A stretch of 64,000 nt of DNA, from positions 1-64,000 of the forward strand of contig JAFZVV010000002.1 of NCBI GenBank assembly GCA_017617615.1, written 5' to 3'. Position numbers and translations under genes: made by a program. Shown piece by piece: positions 29,601 to 37,408 of this stretch (within the stretch, counting starts at the first letter, position 1; each line of letters starts with the position of its first letter). Origin of the DNA: Prevotella sp. (lineage in GTDB: Bacteria > Bacteroidota > Bacteroidia > Bacteroidales > Bacteroidaceae). Under the pieces are notes generated by a model. The model was given only the letters and a program-made list of their open reading frames with translations. It ran no database searches and was not told the origin of the DNA.

Positions 29601-29629
29601 TTTGGAATAGAGAAAAAATACTACTTTTG
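29601..29629 (+). promoter_or_regulatory. Bacteroidota promoter for the small paralogue pair
   Basis: TTTG at 29601-29604 and TACTTTTG at 29622-29629 with a 17-base spacer, slightly short. It precedes the ATG at 29660 by 30 bases. Confidence 0.65.
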
Positions 29630-29659
29630 CAAAAGTAACCGTAAACTAACAGTAGAATC

Positions 29660-30139
29660 ATGAAAAGAATAATGTTCATAGCAATATGCATCCTCTTGGG
29701 AGCCATGAAGATGTCGGCCCAAAGCCGTGAGATTACGCCAGAACAACTGGACTTCAGAAACCAAATCCAACAATTCCTCAAGGAAGAGGGTTACGTTCCC
29801 TCCGTCGACGAAGAAGACAACAGCCTGGTCTGGAAAAAAGAGGGCACTGCCTACTGGCTCTATGTGGAAGCAGGCCCCGACCCCTTCTACATCGAAATCC
29901 ACAAAGGCGGGTTCGACCTTGAGGGTGACAAGCAACTCTTCTACGAGTCATGCAACTACGCCAATCTGAACCAAAGATGTAGTAAGGCAAGCCTAGGGAA
30001 TTCTTCCATCATCTTCACCTCAGAGTTATGGTGTTCATCCATCGACCACTTCCGCAAGGTGTTCAATAAGTATATAAGTTGTCTTGATGAGATCAAGGGC
30101 GCAACCGCCGATTATTATAATAATAATGTCTCAAAATAA
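29660..30139 (+). CDS. Small exported protein, paralogue 1 of a tandem pair
   Basis: The 159-aa protein has a signal peptide (MKRIMFIAICILLGAMKMSAQ). The mature part opens with a helix (QLDFRNQIQQFLKEEGYVP), then strands (SLVWKKEGTAYWLYVEAG, PFYIEIHKGG) and a C-terminal helix (IDHFRKVFNKYISCLDEI). This alpha-beta-alpha order resembles YbjN or secretion-chaperone-like folds, so it may bind another protein. It shares FLKEEGYVP-x-xDE with the next gene, showing tandem duplication. Base composition is AT-rich against the glycosidases on both sides. No function is known to me. Confidence 0.8.
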   Translation: MKRIMFIAICILLGAMKMSAQSREITPEQLDFRNQIQQFLKEEGYVPSVDEEDNSLVWKKEGTAYWLYVEAGPDPFYIEIHKGGFDLEGDKQLFYESCNYANLNQRCSKASLGNSSIIFTSELWCSSIDHFRKVFNKYISCLDEIKGATADYYNNNVSK

Positions 30140-30196
30140 CCAAGAATCAAGAAAACCGATAAAAACAATCATTCAAAAATAAAAAAATCAACTATT

Positions 30197-30649
30197 ATGA
30201 AAAAACTGTTTTGCCTGATCGTTATGATGACGATGTGTCTTTCTGTGTCTTATGCACAGAAGTCGCTTGATTCCGGACAATTATCCCTGAGAAACAACAT
30301 CATGTCGTTCCTGAAAGAAGAGGGATACGTACCCACTATTGATGAAGATGGTGACATACAATTCAAGCGCGAAGGAGATGTCTATTTTATCAGCGTTTCC
30401 GAATCAGACAGCGCACCCTATTATGTGGAACTGATGAAATTGTATGGTTACGGCGAAACGTATACCAAGGCGAAAGTCACCTCCCTTATTCCGGAAATCA
30501 ACAAATATAAGATGATAAAACTGATGATCGGTGACAGCTCCTGGTGGTTTGAGTCTGAAATGTTCGTGGCTAATTCAAATGCTTTCACATCGGTCTTCAA
30601 CAGAATTTTGAAAGCCATGGATGCTGCGGAAGAAGAAGTTTTCGAATAA
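30197..30649 (+). CDS. Small exported protein, paralogue 2 of a tandem pair
   Basis: The 150-aa protein has a signal peptide (MKKLFCLIVMMTMCLSVSYAQ). It repeats the layout of the upstream gene: LRNNIMSFLKEEGYVPTIDE, then IQFKREGDVYFISVSES, YYVELMKLYGYGE, and a final helix (FTSVFNRILKAMDAAEEE). Identity to paralogue 1 is moderate, about one third over the first 80 residues by eye, so the duplication is old. The 57-base spacer has no terminator, so both are probably on one messenger, which ends at the hairpin at 30677. Confidence 0.8.
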   Translation: MKKLFCLIVMMTMCLSVSYAQKSLDSGQLSLRNNIMSFLKEEGYVPTIDEDGDIQFKREGDVYFISVSESDSAPYYVELMKLYGYGETYTKAKVTSLIPEINKYKMIKLMIGDSSWWFESEMFVANSNAFTSVFNRILKAMDAAEEEVFE

Positions 30650-30676
30650 GCATCTGAACAACAGTCATATCATATT

Positions 30677-30702
30677 TGGAGGTCGCTGCGAGGCGGCCTC
30701 CA
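30677..30702 (+). terminator. Hairpin terminator after the paralogue pair
   Basis: TGGAGGTCGC pairs with GCGGCCTCCA (10 bp, one G-U) and GTCTTTCCATTT follows. The rest of the 30703-30825 stretch shows nothing recognisable. Confidence 0.7.
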
Positions 30703-30825
30703 GTCTTTCCATTTCGGGAATCATGGAATAATGCTTACTAAACTTTCGCAAGTGGGATAATAAGATTTGGAGTAGGTTCAAAGCCATTCCTATAGGGTAA
30801 ATATCCCCAAAAAATGGTCAGGAAG

Positions 30826-30910
30826 AGGGCATATGTCCCTTTAACTCCCTTTTAACTTCTTTATTACTTCCCTTTAACTTCCGTTAGTTGAGCGAATGCG
30901 AAACTTGAAA
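30826..30910 (+). repeat. Modular repeat, core plus undecamers plus unique tail
   Basis: GGGCATATGTCCC, then four degenerate CCCTTTAACTT units, then CCGTTAGTTGAGCGAATGCG and AAACTTGAAA. The tail occurs almost identically but inverted at 61332-61366. It ends 17 bases before the GH78 start. Confidence 0.88.
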
Positions 30911-30927
30911 TGTTTATTTTTGCTTCG

Positions 30928-33900
30928 ATGAAAAGACTGTTAGTTGCATTGCTGTCTGCCGTGGTTTGTCTCACCGCCACGGCCAGGCTTGTTGTCACCC
31001 AGACCAGTTGCAACCACCAGAAAGGGCGTGTCGCCATCGTGGAAGACAAGGCGAGGGTGGGATGGCAGTACATCGACAACAACGGCTGGCCCACCACGCA
31101 AGACTGTTACCAGATAGAGGTGTACGAACGCGTCACCGACCGCCTCGTCTACGACAGCGGCATCGTAGCCTCAGGCGAGAGTCAATTCATCGAACTCCCC
31201 TATCTGGGTGTCAACATCTATGGCTACATCTGGCGCGTGCGGATAGGCTATCACTCCACCAACGACAAGGAAAAACAGCACGACCACTGGTCGGGCTACG
31301 ACTGGTCGGGCTGGAGCGACGGACAGGTGATCCGCGTAGTTCCCGACGACCTGCACGAGATACCGTCCTCACCCGACCGCATCACACCCATACAGCGTCC
31401 GCAATGGATAGGCGCCATTACCAAGCGTGCCGCCCATATCCCCGACGGGCGATGGAGCAACGAGGTGTTCAGGAAAGACACTGTCGTAGCCCGCTGGGCA
31501 GATGTCGACACCCTCTCCTCACGCAGCATCATCCTCCGTAAGGGTTTCCGCACCACCCACCAAATTGCCGATGCCGTGGTCTATATCTGCGGCCTGGGGC
31601 ATTACGAGATGAGCATCAACGGCAGGCGCGTGGGCAACAGCGAGTTCGCCCCTCTCTGGAGTGAATACAGCCGTACGGTATACTACAACACCTTCGACGT
31701 GACCGACCTGTTGCGTGAGGGCGACAATGCCGTTGCCGTACTCCTGGGCAATGGTTTCTTCAACGTGCAGCGCGGCAGTCGGTACAGCAAGTTGCAGGCC
31801 AGTTTCGGACCTCCCCAGCTGTTCCTGCGCATGGACATCACCTACGACGACGGCACCACCGACCATGTGGTGAGCGACGACAGTTGGCGGTGGACACCCA
31901 GCCCCATCACGTTCAACAGCATCTACGGCGGTGAGTCCTATGATGCCCGCATGGAACAGGAAGGCTATCTCGACCCCCGTTTCGACGACAGCAAGTGGCG
32001 ACAGGCGGTGACGGTGGAAGGTCCCGAGGGACAGTTGCGCCCCGAGACCGCCCCGCCAGTGAAGGTCATGGAACGCTACGCCATCCAGAAGAGTCATCCC
32101 ATCGACAAAGACTCGTTAGAGTCCGCCTCCCGACAGACGAAGCGCACGGTATCGCCCACCGCCATCGTCTGCGACATGGGACAGAATCTCTCCGGCTATC
32201 CTGCCATCACCGTCTCGGGACAGCGCGGACAGAAAGTCACGCTGATTGTTTCCGAGCGCCTCACCCCCCAGGGGGTCTGCGACCAGAGCCAGACGGGTCG
32301 GCCACATTTCTACGAATACACGCTAAAGGGTGACGACAAGGAAGTATGGCATCCCCGTTTCTCCTACTACGGATTCCGTTATATCCAGGTAGAGGGAGCG
32401 GTGATGAAAAAACAGCCCAACCCCGACGGCCTGCCTGTCATCCACGAGCTACGGAGTTGCTTCGTCTACAACTCCGCCCCCGAGACTTCCACCTTCTGGT
32501 GTGACAATGAGCGGATGACGAAGACCCACCGCCTCATCGAGCGCGCCGAGCGCAGCAATATGCAGGCAGTACTCACCGACTGCCCCCACCGCGAGAAACT
32601 GGGATGGCTCGAACAAGACCACCTCTGCGGTCCGTCGCTCCTCTACAACTACGACATGACCACGCTGGTGCCGAAAATCATCCGCGACATCGTCGACACG
32701 CAGAAGTCCGACGGCATGGTGCCCACCACCGCCCCACAGTACGTGTCGTTCGGCAACCTCTTCGACGACTCCCCCGAATGGGGTTCCACGCTCGTCATCC
32801 TCCCCTTCATGTATTACGACATGTATGGCGACAGCACGCTCATCACCGACTACTATGAGCCGATGCGCCGCTATGTCGACTACCTCACCACGCGTGCCGA
32901 CAGCGGTATCGTGAGCCATGGCCTGGGCGACTGGTACGACTACGGTCCGCGCCGACCTGGTTTCGCGCAGAACACCCCCGTACCACTCGTCGCCACCGCC
33001 CATTACATCTACGACCTGCAACTCATCACCGAGGCCGCACGCATGACAGGCCATGAATCCGACAGGCAGCGCTACCAGGCGCTCTACGACGAGACAGTGG
33101 ATGCCTTCAACCGCCGGTTCTTCCATCCCGACTCCTGCTACTACGGCACGGGCAGCCAGACGAGCAATGCCCTGCCCCTCTTCCTCGGCATCACCGGCGA
33201 GCATAAGGCCGCTGTGCTGCGACACCTCATCGACGACATCCACGCCCATGGCGACCGGCTCACCACCGGTGACGTGGGCAACCGCTACCTCTTCCGTGTG
33301 CTTGCCGACAACGGACAGAACGAGTTGCTTTTCCGCATGCTCAATCACGACGAGGTGCCTGGCTACGGGTTCCAACTGGCACAGGGTGCCACGACACTCA
33401 CCGAACAATGGGACCCACGTGAGGGGTCGTCGGAAAACCATTTCATGCTCGGACAGATAGACGAGTGGTTCTTCCGCTCGCTCGCCGGCATCCGTCAGAA
33501 ACCCGGCACCCATGGCATGCGCCACCTCATCATCGACCCCCAGCCCATCGAGGGCATCGGCCGCGTAAAAGCCTCCATCCACACCCTCTATGGCGAAGTG
33601 TCGGTCGACTTCGACCCATCGTCGAAGACGCTCCGTACCTACATTCCCAATGGCTGCCAACTGGATAAGCCTTCTTATCCAAAGCCCAAGGACCAGTTAT
33701 CTGCCAATGGCTGCCTCTTGACGCTTCTTTGTGTCAACCCCAAAGACATCTATTACGACAACAAACTGTCTGAGCGCTACGATCCGCAACTGCCATGGGT
33801 ATGGTTCGGTCCGTCATGGCTGAGCGATGGCATCATGGGCAGCAGCCAAGCGGGCTACCATCTCAGGCATGGCGCACTGAGGAAGATTGACTTCGGCCTT

Positions 33901-34401
33901 ACCTTCTTGCAAATCTCAAAAAATCTCTATAGAGGTATCGTGGGTTATTCCACGGGAATACAACTCATGAGCCAACAGTATCAGATTGACCCCTGGCTGT
34001 TGGCGAAAAAAGAGGGGCATAGCGTGGATTTCTACCCTATCGGCGAGGAACTCAAGGAGAATACCATCTCCTTTGTCGCTGTGCGTATCCCTTTCCTCGT
34101 AGGTGTGCAGACCTACGGCCGCCAATTATCATTGCAGACAGGCATCGGACTCTATGTCGGTGGAAGTGACTATTATTTCCGCTTCCCGAATGAAAAAAGA
34201 GACGAGCGCCACCTTCACACCCGCAATTTCGGGGCGCAGTGGATGGTGACGGCAGCCATCGGTCCGTTCACCCTCAGCTACACCCAGAACCTCGTGCCGC
34301 TGTTCAAGCTCACCGACGGCACCGAAGCCTATCCCTCGTCGTTCACCGTAGGCTTCGACTTCGGCTACTGGTTCCGCCGCCATTTCAGACCGAAGAAATG
34401 A
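30928..34401 (+). CDS. GH78 alpha-L-rhamnosidase fused to a C-terminal outer-membrane beta-barrel
   Basis: The start at 30928 gives 1157 aa with a signal peptide (MKRLLVALLSAVVCLTATA). Residues about 20-900 follow the full GH78 order: Fn3-like N domain, two jelly rolls (DPRFDDSKWRQA; MGQNLSGYPAITVSGQ), the six-hairpin barrel with DCPHREKLGWLEQD (candidate acid Glu556) and a C-terminal beta part (VKASIHTLYGEVSVDF). At about 911-929 there is a junction with a 12-bp direct repeat. Residues about 930-1157 alternate amphipathic strands and turns (FLVGVQTYGRQLSLQTGIGLYVGG) and end GFDFGYWFRRHF, as in outer-membrane beta-barrel domains. The frame is unbroken across the join. If made as read, the rhamnosidase would be tethered to the outer membrane. 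A sequencing or assembly error at the join is the main alternative. Confidence 0.9.
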   Translation: MKRLLVALLSAVVCLTATARLVVTQTSCNHQKGRVAIVEDKARVGWQYIDNNGWPTTQDCYQIEVYERVTDRLVYDSGIVASGESQFIELPYLGVNIYGYIWRVRIGYHSTNDKEKQHDHWSGYDWSGWSDGQVIRVVPDDLHEIPSSPDRITPIQRPQWIGAITKRAAHIPDGRWSNEVFRKDTVVARWADVDTLSSRSIILRKGFRTTHQIADAVVYICGLGHYEMSINGRRVGNSEFAPLWSEYSRTVYYNTFDVTDLLREGDNAVAVLLGNGFFNVQRGSRYSKLQASFGPPQLFLRMDITYDDGTTDHVVSDDSWRWTPSPITFNSIYGGESYDARMEQEGYLDPRFDDSKWRQAVTVEGPEGQLRPETAPPVKVMERYAIQKSHPIDKDSLESASRQTKRTVSPTAIVCDMGQNLSGYPAITVSGQRGQKVTLIVSERLTPQGVCDQSQTGRPHFYEYTLKGDDKEVWHPRFSYYGFRYIQVEGAVMKKQPNPDGLPVIHELRSCFVYNSAPETSTFWCDNERMTKTHRLIERAERSNMQAVLTDCPHREKLGWLEQDHLCGPSLLYNYDMTTLVPKIIRDIVDTQKSDGMVPTTAPQYVSFGNLFDDSPEWGSTLVILPFMYYDMYGDSTLITDYYEPMRRYVDYLTTRADSGIVSHGLGDWYDYGPRRPGFAQNTPVPLVATAHYIYDLQLITEAARMTGHESDRQRYQALYDETVDAFNRRFFHPDSCYYGTGSQTSNALPLFLGITGEHKAAVLRHLIDDIHAHGDRLTTGDVGNRYLFRVLADNGQNELLFRMLNHDEVPGYGFQLAQGATTLTEQWDPREGSSENHFMLGQIDEWFFRSLAGIRQKPGTHGMRHLIIDPQPIEGIGRVKASIHTLYGEVSVDFDPSSKTLRTYIPNGCQLDKPSYPKPKDQLSANGCLLTLLCVNPKDIYYDNKLSERYDPQLPWVWFGPSWLSDGIMGSSQAGYHLRHGALRKIDFGLTFLQISKNLYRGIVGYSTGIQLMSQQYQIDPWLLAKKEGHSVDFYPIGEELKENTISFVAVRIPFLVGVQTYGRQLSLQTGIGLYVGGSDYYFRFPNEKRDERHLHTRNFGAQWMVTAAIGPFTLSYTQNLVPLFKLTDGTEAYPSSFTVGFDFGYWFRRHFRPKK

Positions 34402-34451
34402 GTACTTTTCACTCATTTTTCAGTCTTTATCATAGGCATGAGCCCATGCGC

Positions 34452-34604
34452 TTGCCGAGCTTCGCCCGTGGGCGGAATGGGCAAAATGGGCAGAATGGGC
34501 AGGATGAGGAAAAATGGACTGAGTAACAAGTCATATGTCCCTTTAACTTCCTTTTAACTTCCCTTCCATTCCCTTCAGAAAATCCTTCCCTTCAGAAAAC
34601 ATTC
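34452..34604 (+). repeat. Modular intergenic repeat
   Basis: A degenerate hairpin (GAGC-TTC-GCCC), four nonamers (AATGGGCAA/AATGGGCAG), core GAGTAACAAGTCATATGTCC, two to three undecamers, then CCCTTCCATTCCCTTCA and a second CCCTTCAGAAAA. It ends 23 bases before the isomerase gene. Confidence 0.9.
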
Positions 34605-34627
34605 CCCGCTAAACATAAACACCAAAT

Positions 34628-35998
34628 ATGAAAGAAAAAGCCATGAACGTGAGGCTCAGAGTACGTCCCATCGTGGGCTGCCTCACCCACTCCCATTTCT
34701 GGGAAGGTCCGTGCCGCGCCGGCCATGCCAAGGACATGACCCCCGAAGCCGAGGCTGCCCAGGCACAGGCTGCCTACGATGTCGCCTGTGAGATGCTCAA
34801 GGATGCCACGCCCGAGATGGAACTGTTGCCCGTGGTCGATGCCCGCTACGACGAGACCTTCGTGGTGGGCCGCGACGTGTACGCGCAGATAGAGGAAGGC
34901 CTCGATGAGGTAGACTTCTTCCTCTGCATGAACTGGCGCATCCCTAAACTCGAGCGCTACCGCAAGCCCGTGGTCATCCTACAGAACGGCAACGAAGGCA
35001 TCGACTTCGCCGCCCACTGCCGTTCGATAGGCGTGGAGGCCCATGTGTGCATGGACCTGCGCGACCTCAACGAGATTGCCCATGCCTTATGGGTGCGCAA
35101 GGTGGTGGCACACACCCGCGCCCTCGTGCTCACCCACGGCAGCATGCCGCCCTTCGGACTGCAGAGCCTCATCCGCGACCCCGAGCTTATCCGCCAGCGC
35201 TACGGCATGGAAATCGTGAAGGTTCCCTTCCGCGACATCTTCAGGTGGATGGACGAGGTGACCGATGCCGAGGCCCTGCCCATCGCCGAGCGCGTCTTCG
35301 GCGGTGCCCTGGAGACGAAGGTACGCAAGGAGTGGTTCATCAACGACATCAAATACTACCTCGCGGCGAAGAAGATGATGGCTGCATACGACTGCAATGC
35401 GTTCTCCACCACGTGTCATGAACTGTGCACGAGCGAGATACCGCAGCAGCGGAAGTTCACACCCTGCACCTGCCACTCGCTGCTGAAAGACGAGGGCTAC
35501 CCCAGCGGCTGCGAGGAAGACCTCAACGCGCTGCTGGCGATGACCATCATGCAGGCGGCAGCACGGCGCCCCGCTTTCATGGGCAACCCCAACATGGAGA
35601 CCGACGAGGTGCTGCGCATCCACCATGCCGTGCCCGCCCTCCGCATGAACGGCTATGAGAAGCCACCGCTGCGCTACAAGCTGTGGGCATTCACCGGACA
35701 GGGCTTCGGCGGGAAACTGCAGGTAGACTTTACCGAAAACGATGGAAAGTATGTCACGCTGGGCCGTTTCAATCCCATGGCCGACACGATGAGCATGAAG
35801 CGCGGCGAGGTGCTGAAGTCGGAGTTCGACGAGGTGTACTGTTCACCTTACTACTACATCAGGATGGACGACGCGCGCGGCTTCATGCATCAACTGGCAG
35901 ACTTCGGCCACCATCAGGTGCTCGTCTTCGGCGACCACACCAGAATGTTGCGGCAGATAGCCGAGGTGATGCATTTCAACGTCAGGGAACACCGATGA
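34628..35998 (+). CDS. L-fucose/L-arabinose isomerase-fold sugar isomerase-like protein
   Basis: The 456-aa protein has no signal peptide and is cytosolic. It begins with a Rossmann-like domain (RVRPIVGCLTHSHFW, DFFLCMNWRIPKLERY, PVVILQNGNEG) like the fucose isomerase N-domains. The C-terminal half holds candidate metal ligands: Glu in YPSGCEEDLNALL, acidic residues in NPNMETDEV and His in RIHHAVPA. These are the Glu-Asp-His positions expected in fucose or arabinose isomerases, but the protein is shorter than FucI (about 590 aa). It may interconvert a 6-deoxy or pentose sugar, or be a derived enzyme. Its stop overlaps the next start (ATGA). Confidence 0.82.
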   Translation: MKEKAMNVRLRVRPIVGCLTHSHFWEGPCRAGHAKDMTPEAEAAQAQAAYDVACEMLKDATPEMELLPVVDARYDETFVVGRDVYAQIEEGLDEVDFFLCMNWRIPKLERYRKPVVILQNGNEGIDFAAHCRSIGVEAHVCMDLRDLNEIAHALWVRKVVAHTRALVLTHGSMPPFGLQSLIRDPELIRQRYGMEIVKVPFRDIFRWMDEVTDAEALPIAERVFGGALETKVRKEWFINDIKYYLAAKKMMAAYDCNAFSTTCHELCTSEIPQQRKFTPCTCHSLLKDEGYPSGCEEDLNALLAMTIMQAAARRPAFMGNPNMETDEVLRIHHAVPALRMNGYEKPPLRYKLWAFTGQGFGGKLQVDFTENDGKYVTLGRFNPMADTMSMKRGEVLKSEFDEVYCSPYYYIRMDDARGFMHQLADFGHHQVLVFGDHTRMLRQIAEVMHFNVREHR

Positions 35999-37104
35999 TA
36001 TACCTCAACAACGCCGCCACCAGTTACCCCAAACCACCCTCGATCGTCGAGGCCGTGGCAGAGGCACTGCGAAGCGCCCCACGAAGCGCCCTGCGCAGTT
36101 CGATGGGTGGCGACGACACCTTGTCGCTGCTGCGCCAGCGCCTCGGCACCCTCTTCCATATCGCCGACCACGACCGTATCTTCTTCGCCAGCGGTGCCAC
36201 CGATGCGCTCAACCGTCTGGTGGGTGGCGTCGAAAATCCCATCCTCGCCACCACCGACAACCACAACAGCGTGCTCCGGCCCATCAGCAACGGACAAGGA
36301 CAGCGCAGCGTCGACGTGATGCCCTATAGTCGGGTGCTGCAACAGCTTGCCGATGACCACGGGGCACTGCAAGGCACCATCCTCATCATCCCGCATGGCA
36401 CGAACGTCACGGGCCACATCCACGACATGGCATCGCTCTGCCACAGCGCCCATGAACACGGCATGCTGGTATGTGCCGACGTGGCACAGAGTGCCGGCTG
36501 CATCCCCATCGACGTCGATGGCTGGGGCATCGACATGCTCGCCTTCACTGGACACAAGGCCCTCTTCGGTCCGCAAGGCACAGGCGGCTATTACGTACGC
36601 CGTGGCATCGACCTGCGCCCTACGGTGTTTGGCGGCACGGGGCGCGACAGCACCGTCGTCACCTATGCCAATGATGACTGGGAATACGAGGTGGGCACGC
36701 AGAACATCCCTGGACTGGCAGGCCTGAAGGCCGGGGTCGACGAAGTCTTGCAACAGGGTGTGGAGGCGATATTCGCGAAAGGCAATGCCCAGGCCAACCG
36801 GCTCATCCAGGCGCTGCGTGCCATCCCCCACGTCACCGTTTACAGCGAGGGCGGCGAATGGCAGGGACCCGTCGTCAGTTTCAACATCAGCGGCCTGCTC
36901 CCCTCCGACGTGGGGTATATGCTGCAGAACAGCTACGGCATCACCGTGCGCACAGGCCTGCACTGCGCCCCCTACATCCACAAGGAATTGCTCACCTACC
37001 CCCACGGCACCGTGCGCGCCAGCCTGTCATGCCACACCACCGACGCTGACCTGCAAGTTCTCGTCGATGCAATAGGCGAGATCAGTGCCAGCATAGTCCG
37101 CTAA
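35995..37104 (+). CDS. Class V aminotransferase / cysteine desulfurase-like PLP enzyme
   Basis: The start is the ATG at 35995, overlapping the isomerase stop by 4 bases. A longer open frame upstream lies inside that gene in another frame. The 369-aa enzyme has the SufS/NifS layout: IYLNNAATSYPKPP at the N-terminus, FFASGATDALN, the cofactor Asp in VCADVAQSAG, PLP lysine Lys188 in AFTGHKALFGPQGTG, and RTGLHCAP with the mobile catalytic Cys. This fits a cysteine desulfurase family like EF2568 (TIGR01977, from memory). Finding it inside a glycan operon is unusual. It may supply sulfur for the adjacent enzymes or act on an amino-sugar; both are speculation. Confidence 0.9.
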   Translation: MIYLNNAATSYPKPPSIVEAVAEALRSAPRSALRSSMGGDDTLSLLRQRLGTLFHIADHDRIFFASGATDALNRLVGGVENPILATTDNHNSVLRPISNGQGQRSVDVMPYSRVLQQLADDHGALQGTILIIPHGTNVTGHIHDMASLCHSAHEHGMLVCADVAQSAGCIPIDVDGWGIDMLAFTGHKALFGPQGTGGYYVRRGIDLRPTVFGGTGRDSTVVTYANDDWEYEVGTQNIPGLAGLKAGVDEVLQQGVEAIFAKGNAQANRLIQALRAIPHVTVYSEGGEWQGPVVSFNISGLLPSDVGYMLQNSYGITVRTGLHCAPYIHKELLTYPHGTVRASLSCHTTDADLQVLVDAIGEISASIVR

Positions 37105-37123
37105 CCCCTGTCAACATGAGCCT

Positions 37124-37408
37124 ATGAGAATCACCGCCGTCACCGCCTCGCCCGAGCCTTGCACCGAAGCAGGGTGGGATGCCCGTCAGTATCACCTCGA
37201 CGGTGAGGTGACACGTGCGCTGGTCGACGCCCTGCGCCCCCTGGGCAGCACCCTGCTGCTCGACGCGCTGCGCCAACCGTTCTTCAAGGTAGAGAACCAC
37301 CATTTCATCATCAAGGGTCTGTTGGGCGACACCAGCATCCGCGTGGCATGCCACCGCGACCACACCGACGAGACCCGCCACATCCGAGAAGCCATCAGCC
37401 ATGTATAG
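37124..37408 (+). CDS. 94-aa conserved-looking protein of unknown function
   Basis: It lies 19 bases after the PLP enzyme stop and overlaps the next start by 8 bases, so it is clearly part of the operon. It has no signal or membrane segment. The sequence is compact alpha/beta (MRITAVTASPEP, YHLDGEVTRALVDALRP, LLLDALRQPFFKVENHHFIIKGLLGD). Two Cys (positions 13 and 76) and several His are notable in view of the sulfur-handling neighbour. I do not recognise the family; a partner of the PLP enzyme or isomerase is one possibility. Confidence 0.75.
   Translation: MRITAVTASPEPCTEAGWDARQYHLDGEVTRALVDALRPLGSTLLLDALRQPFFKVENHHFIIKGLLGDTSIRVACHRDHTDETRHIREAISHV

Noticed and set aside
35683..35994. N-terminal extension of the PLP enzyme
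   Set aside because: It lies inside the isomerase gene in another frame; family alignment starts at IYLNNAATSYP.
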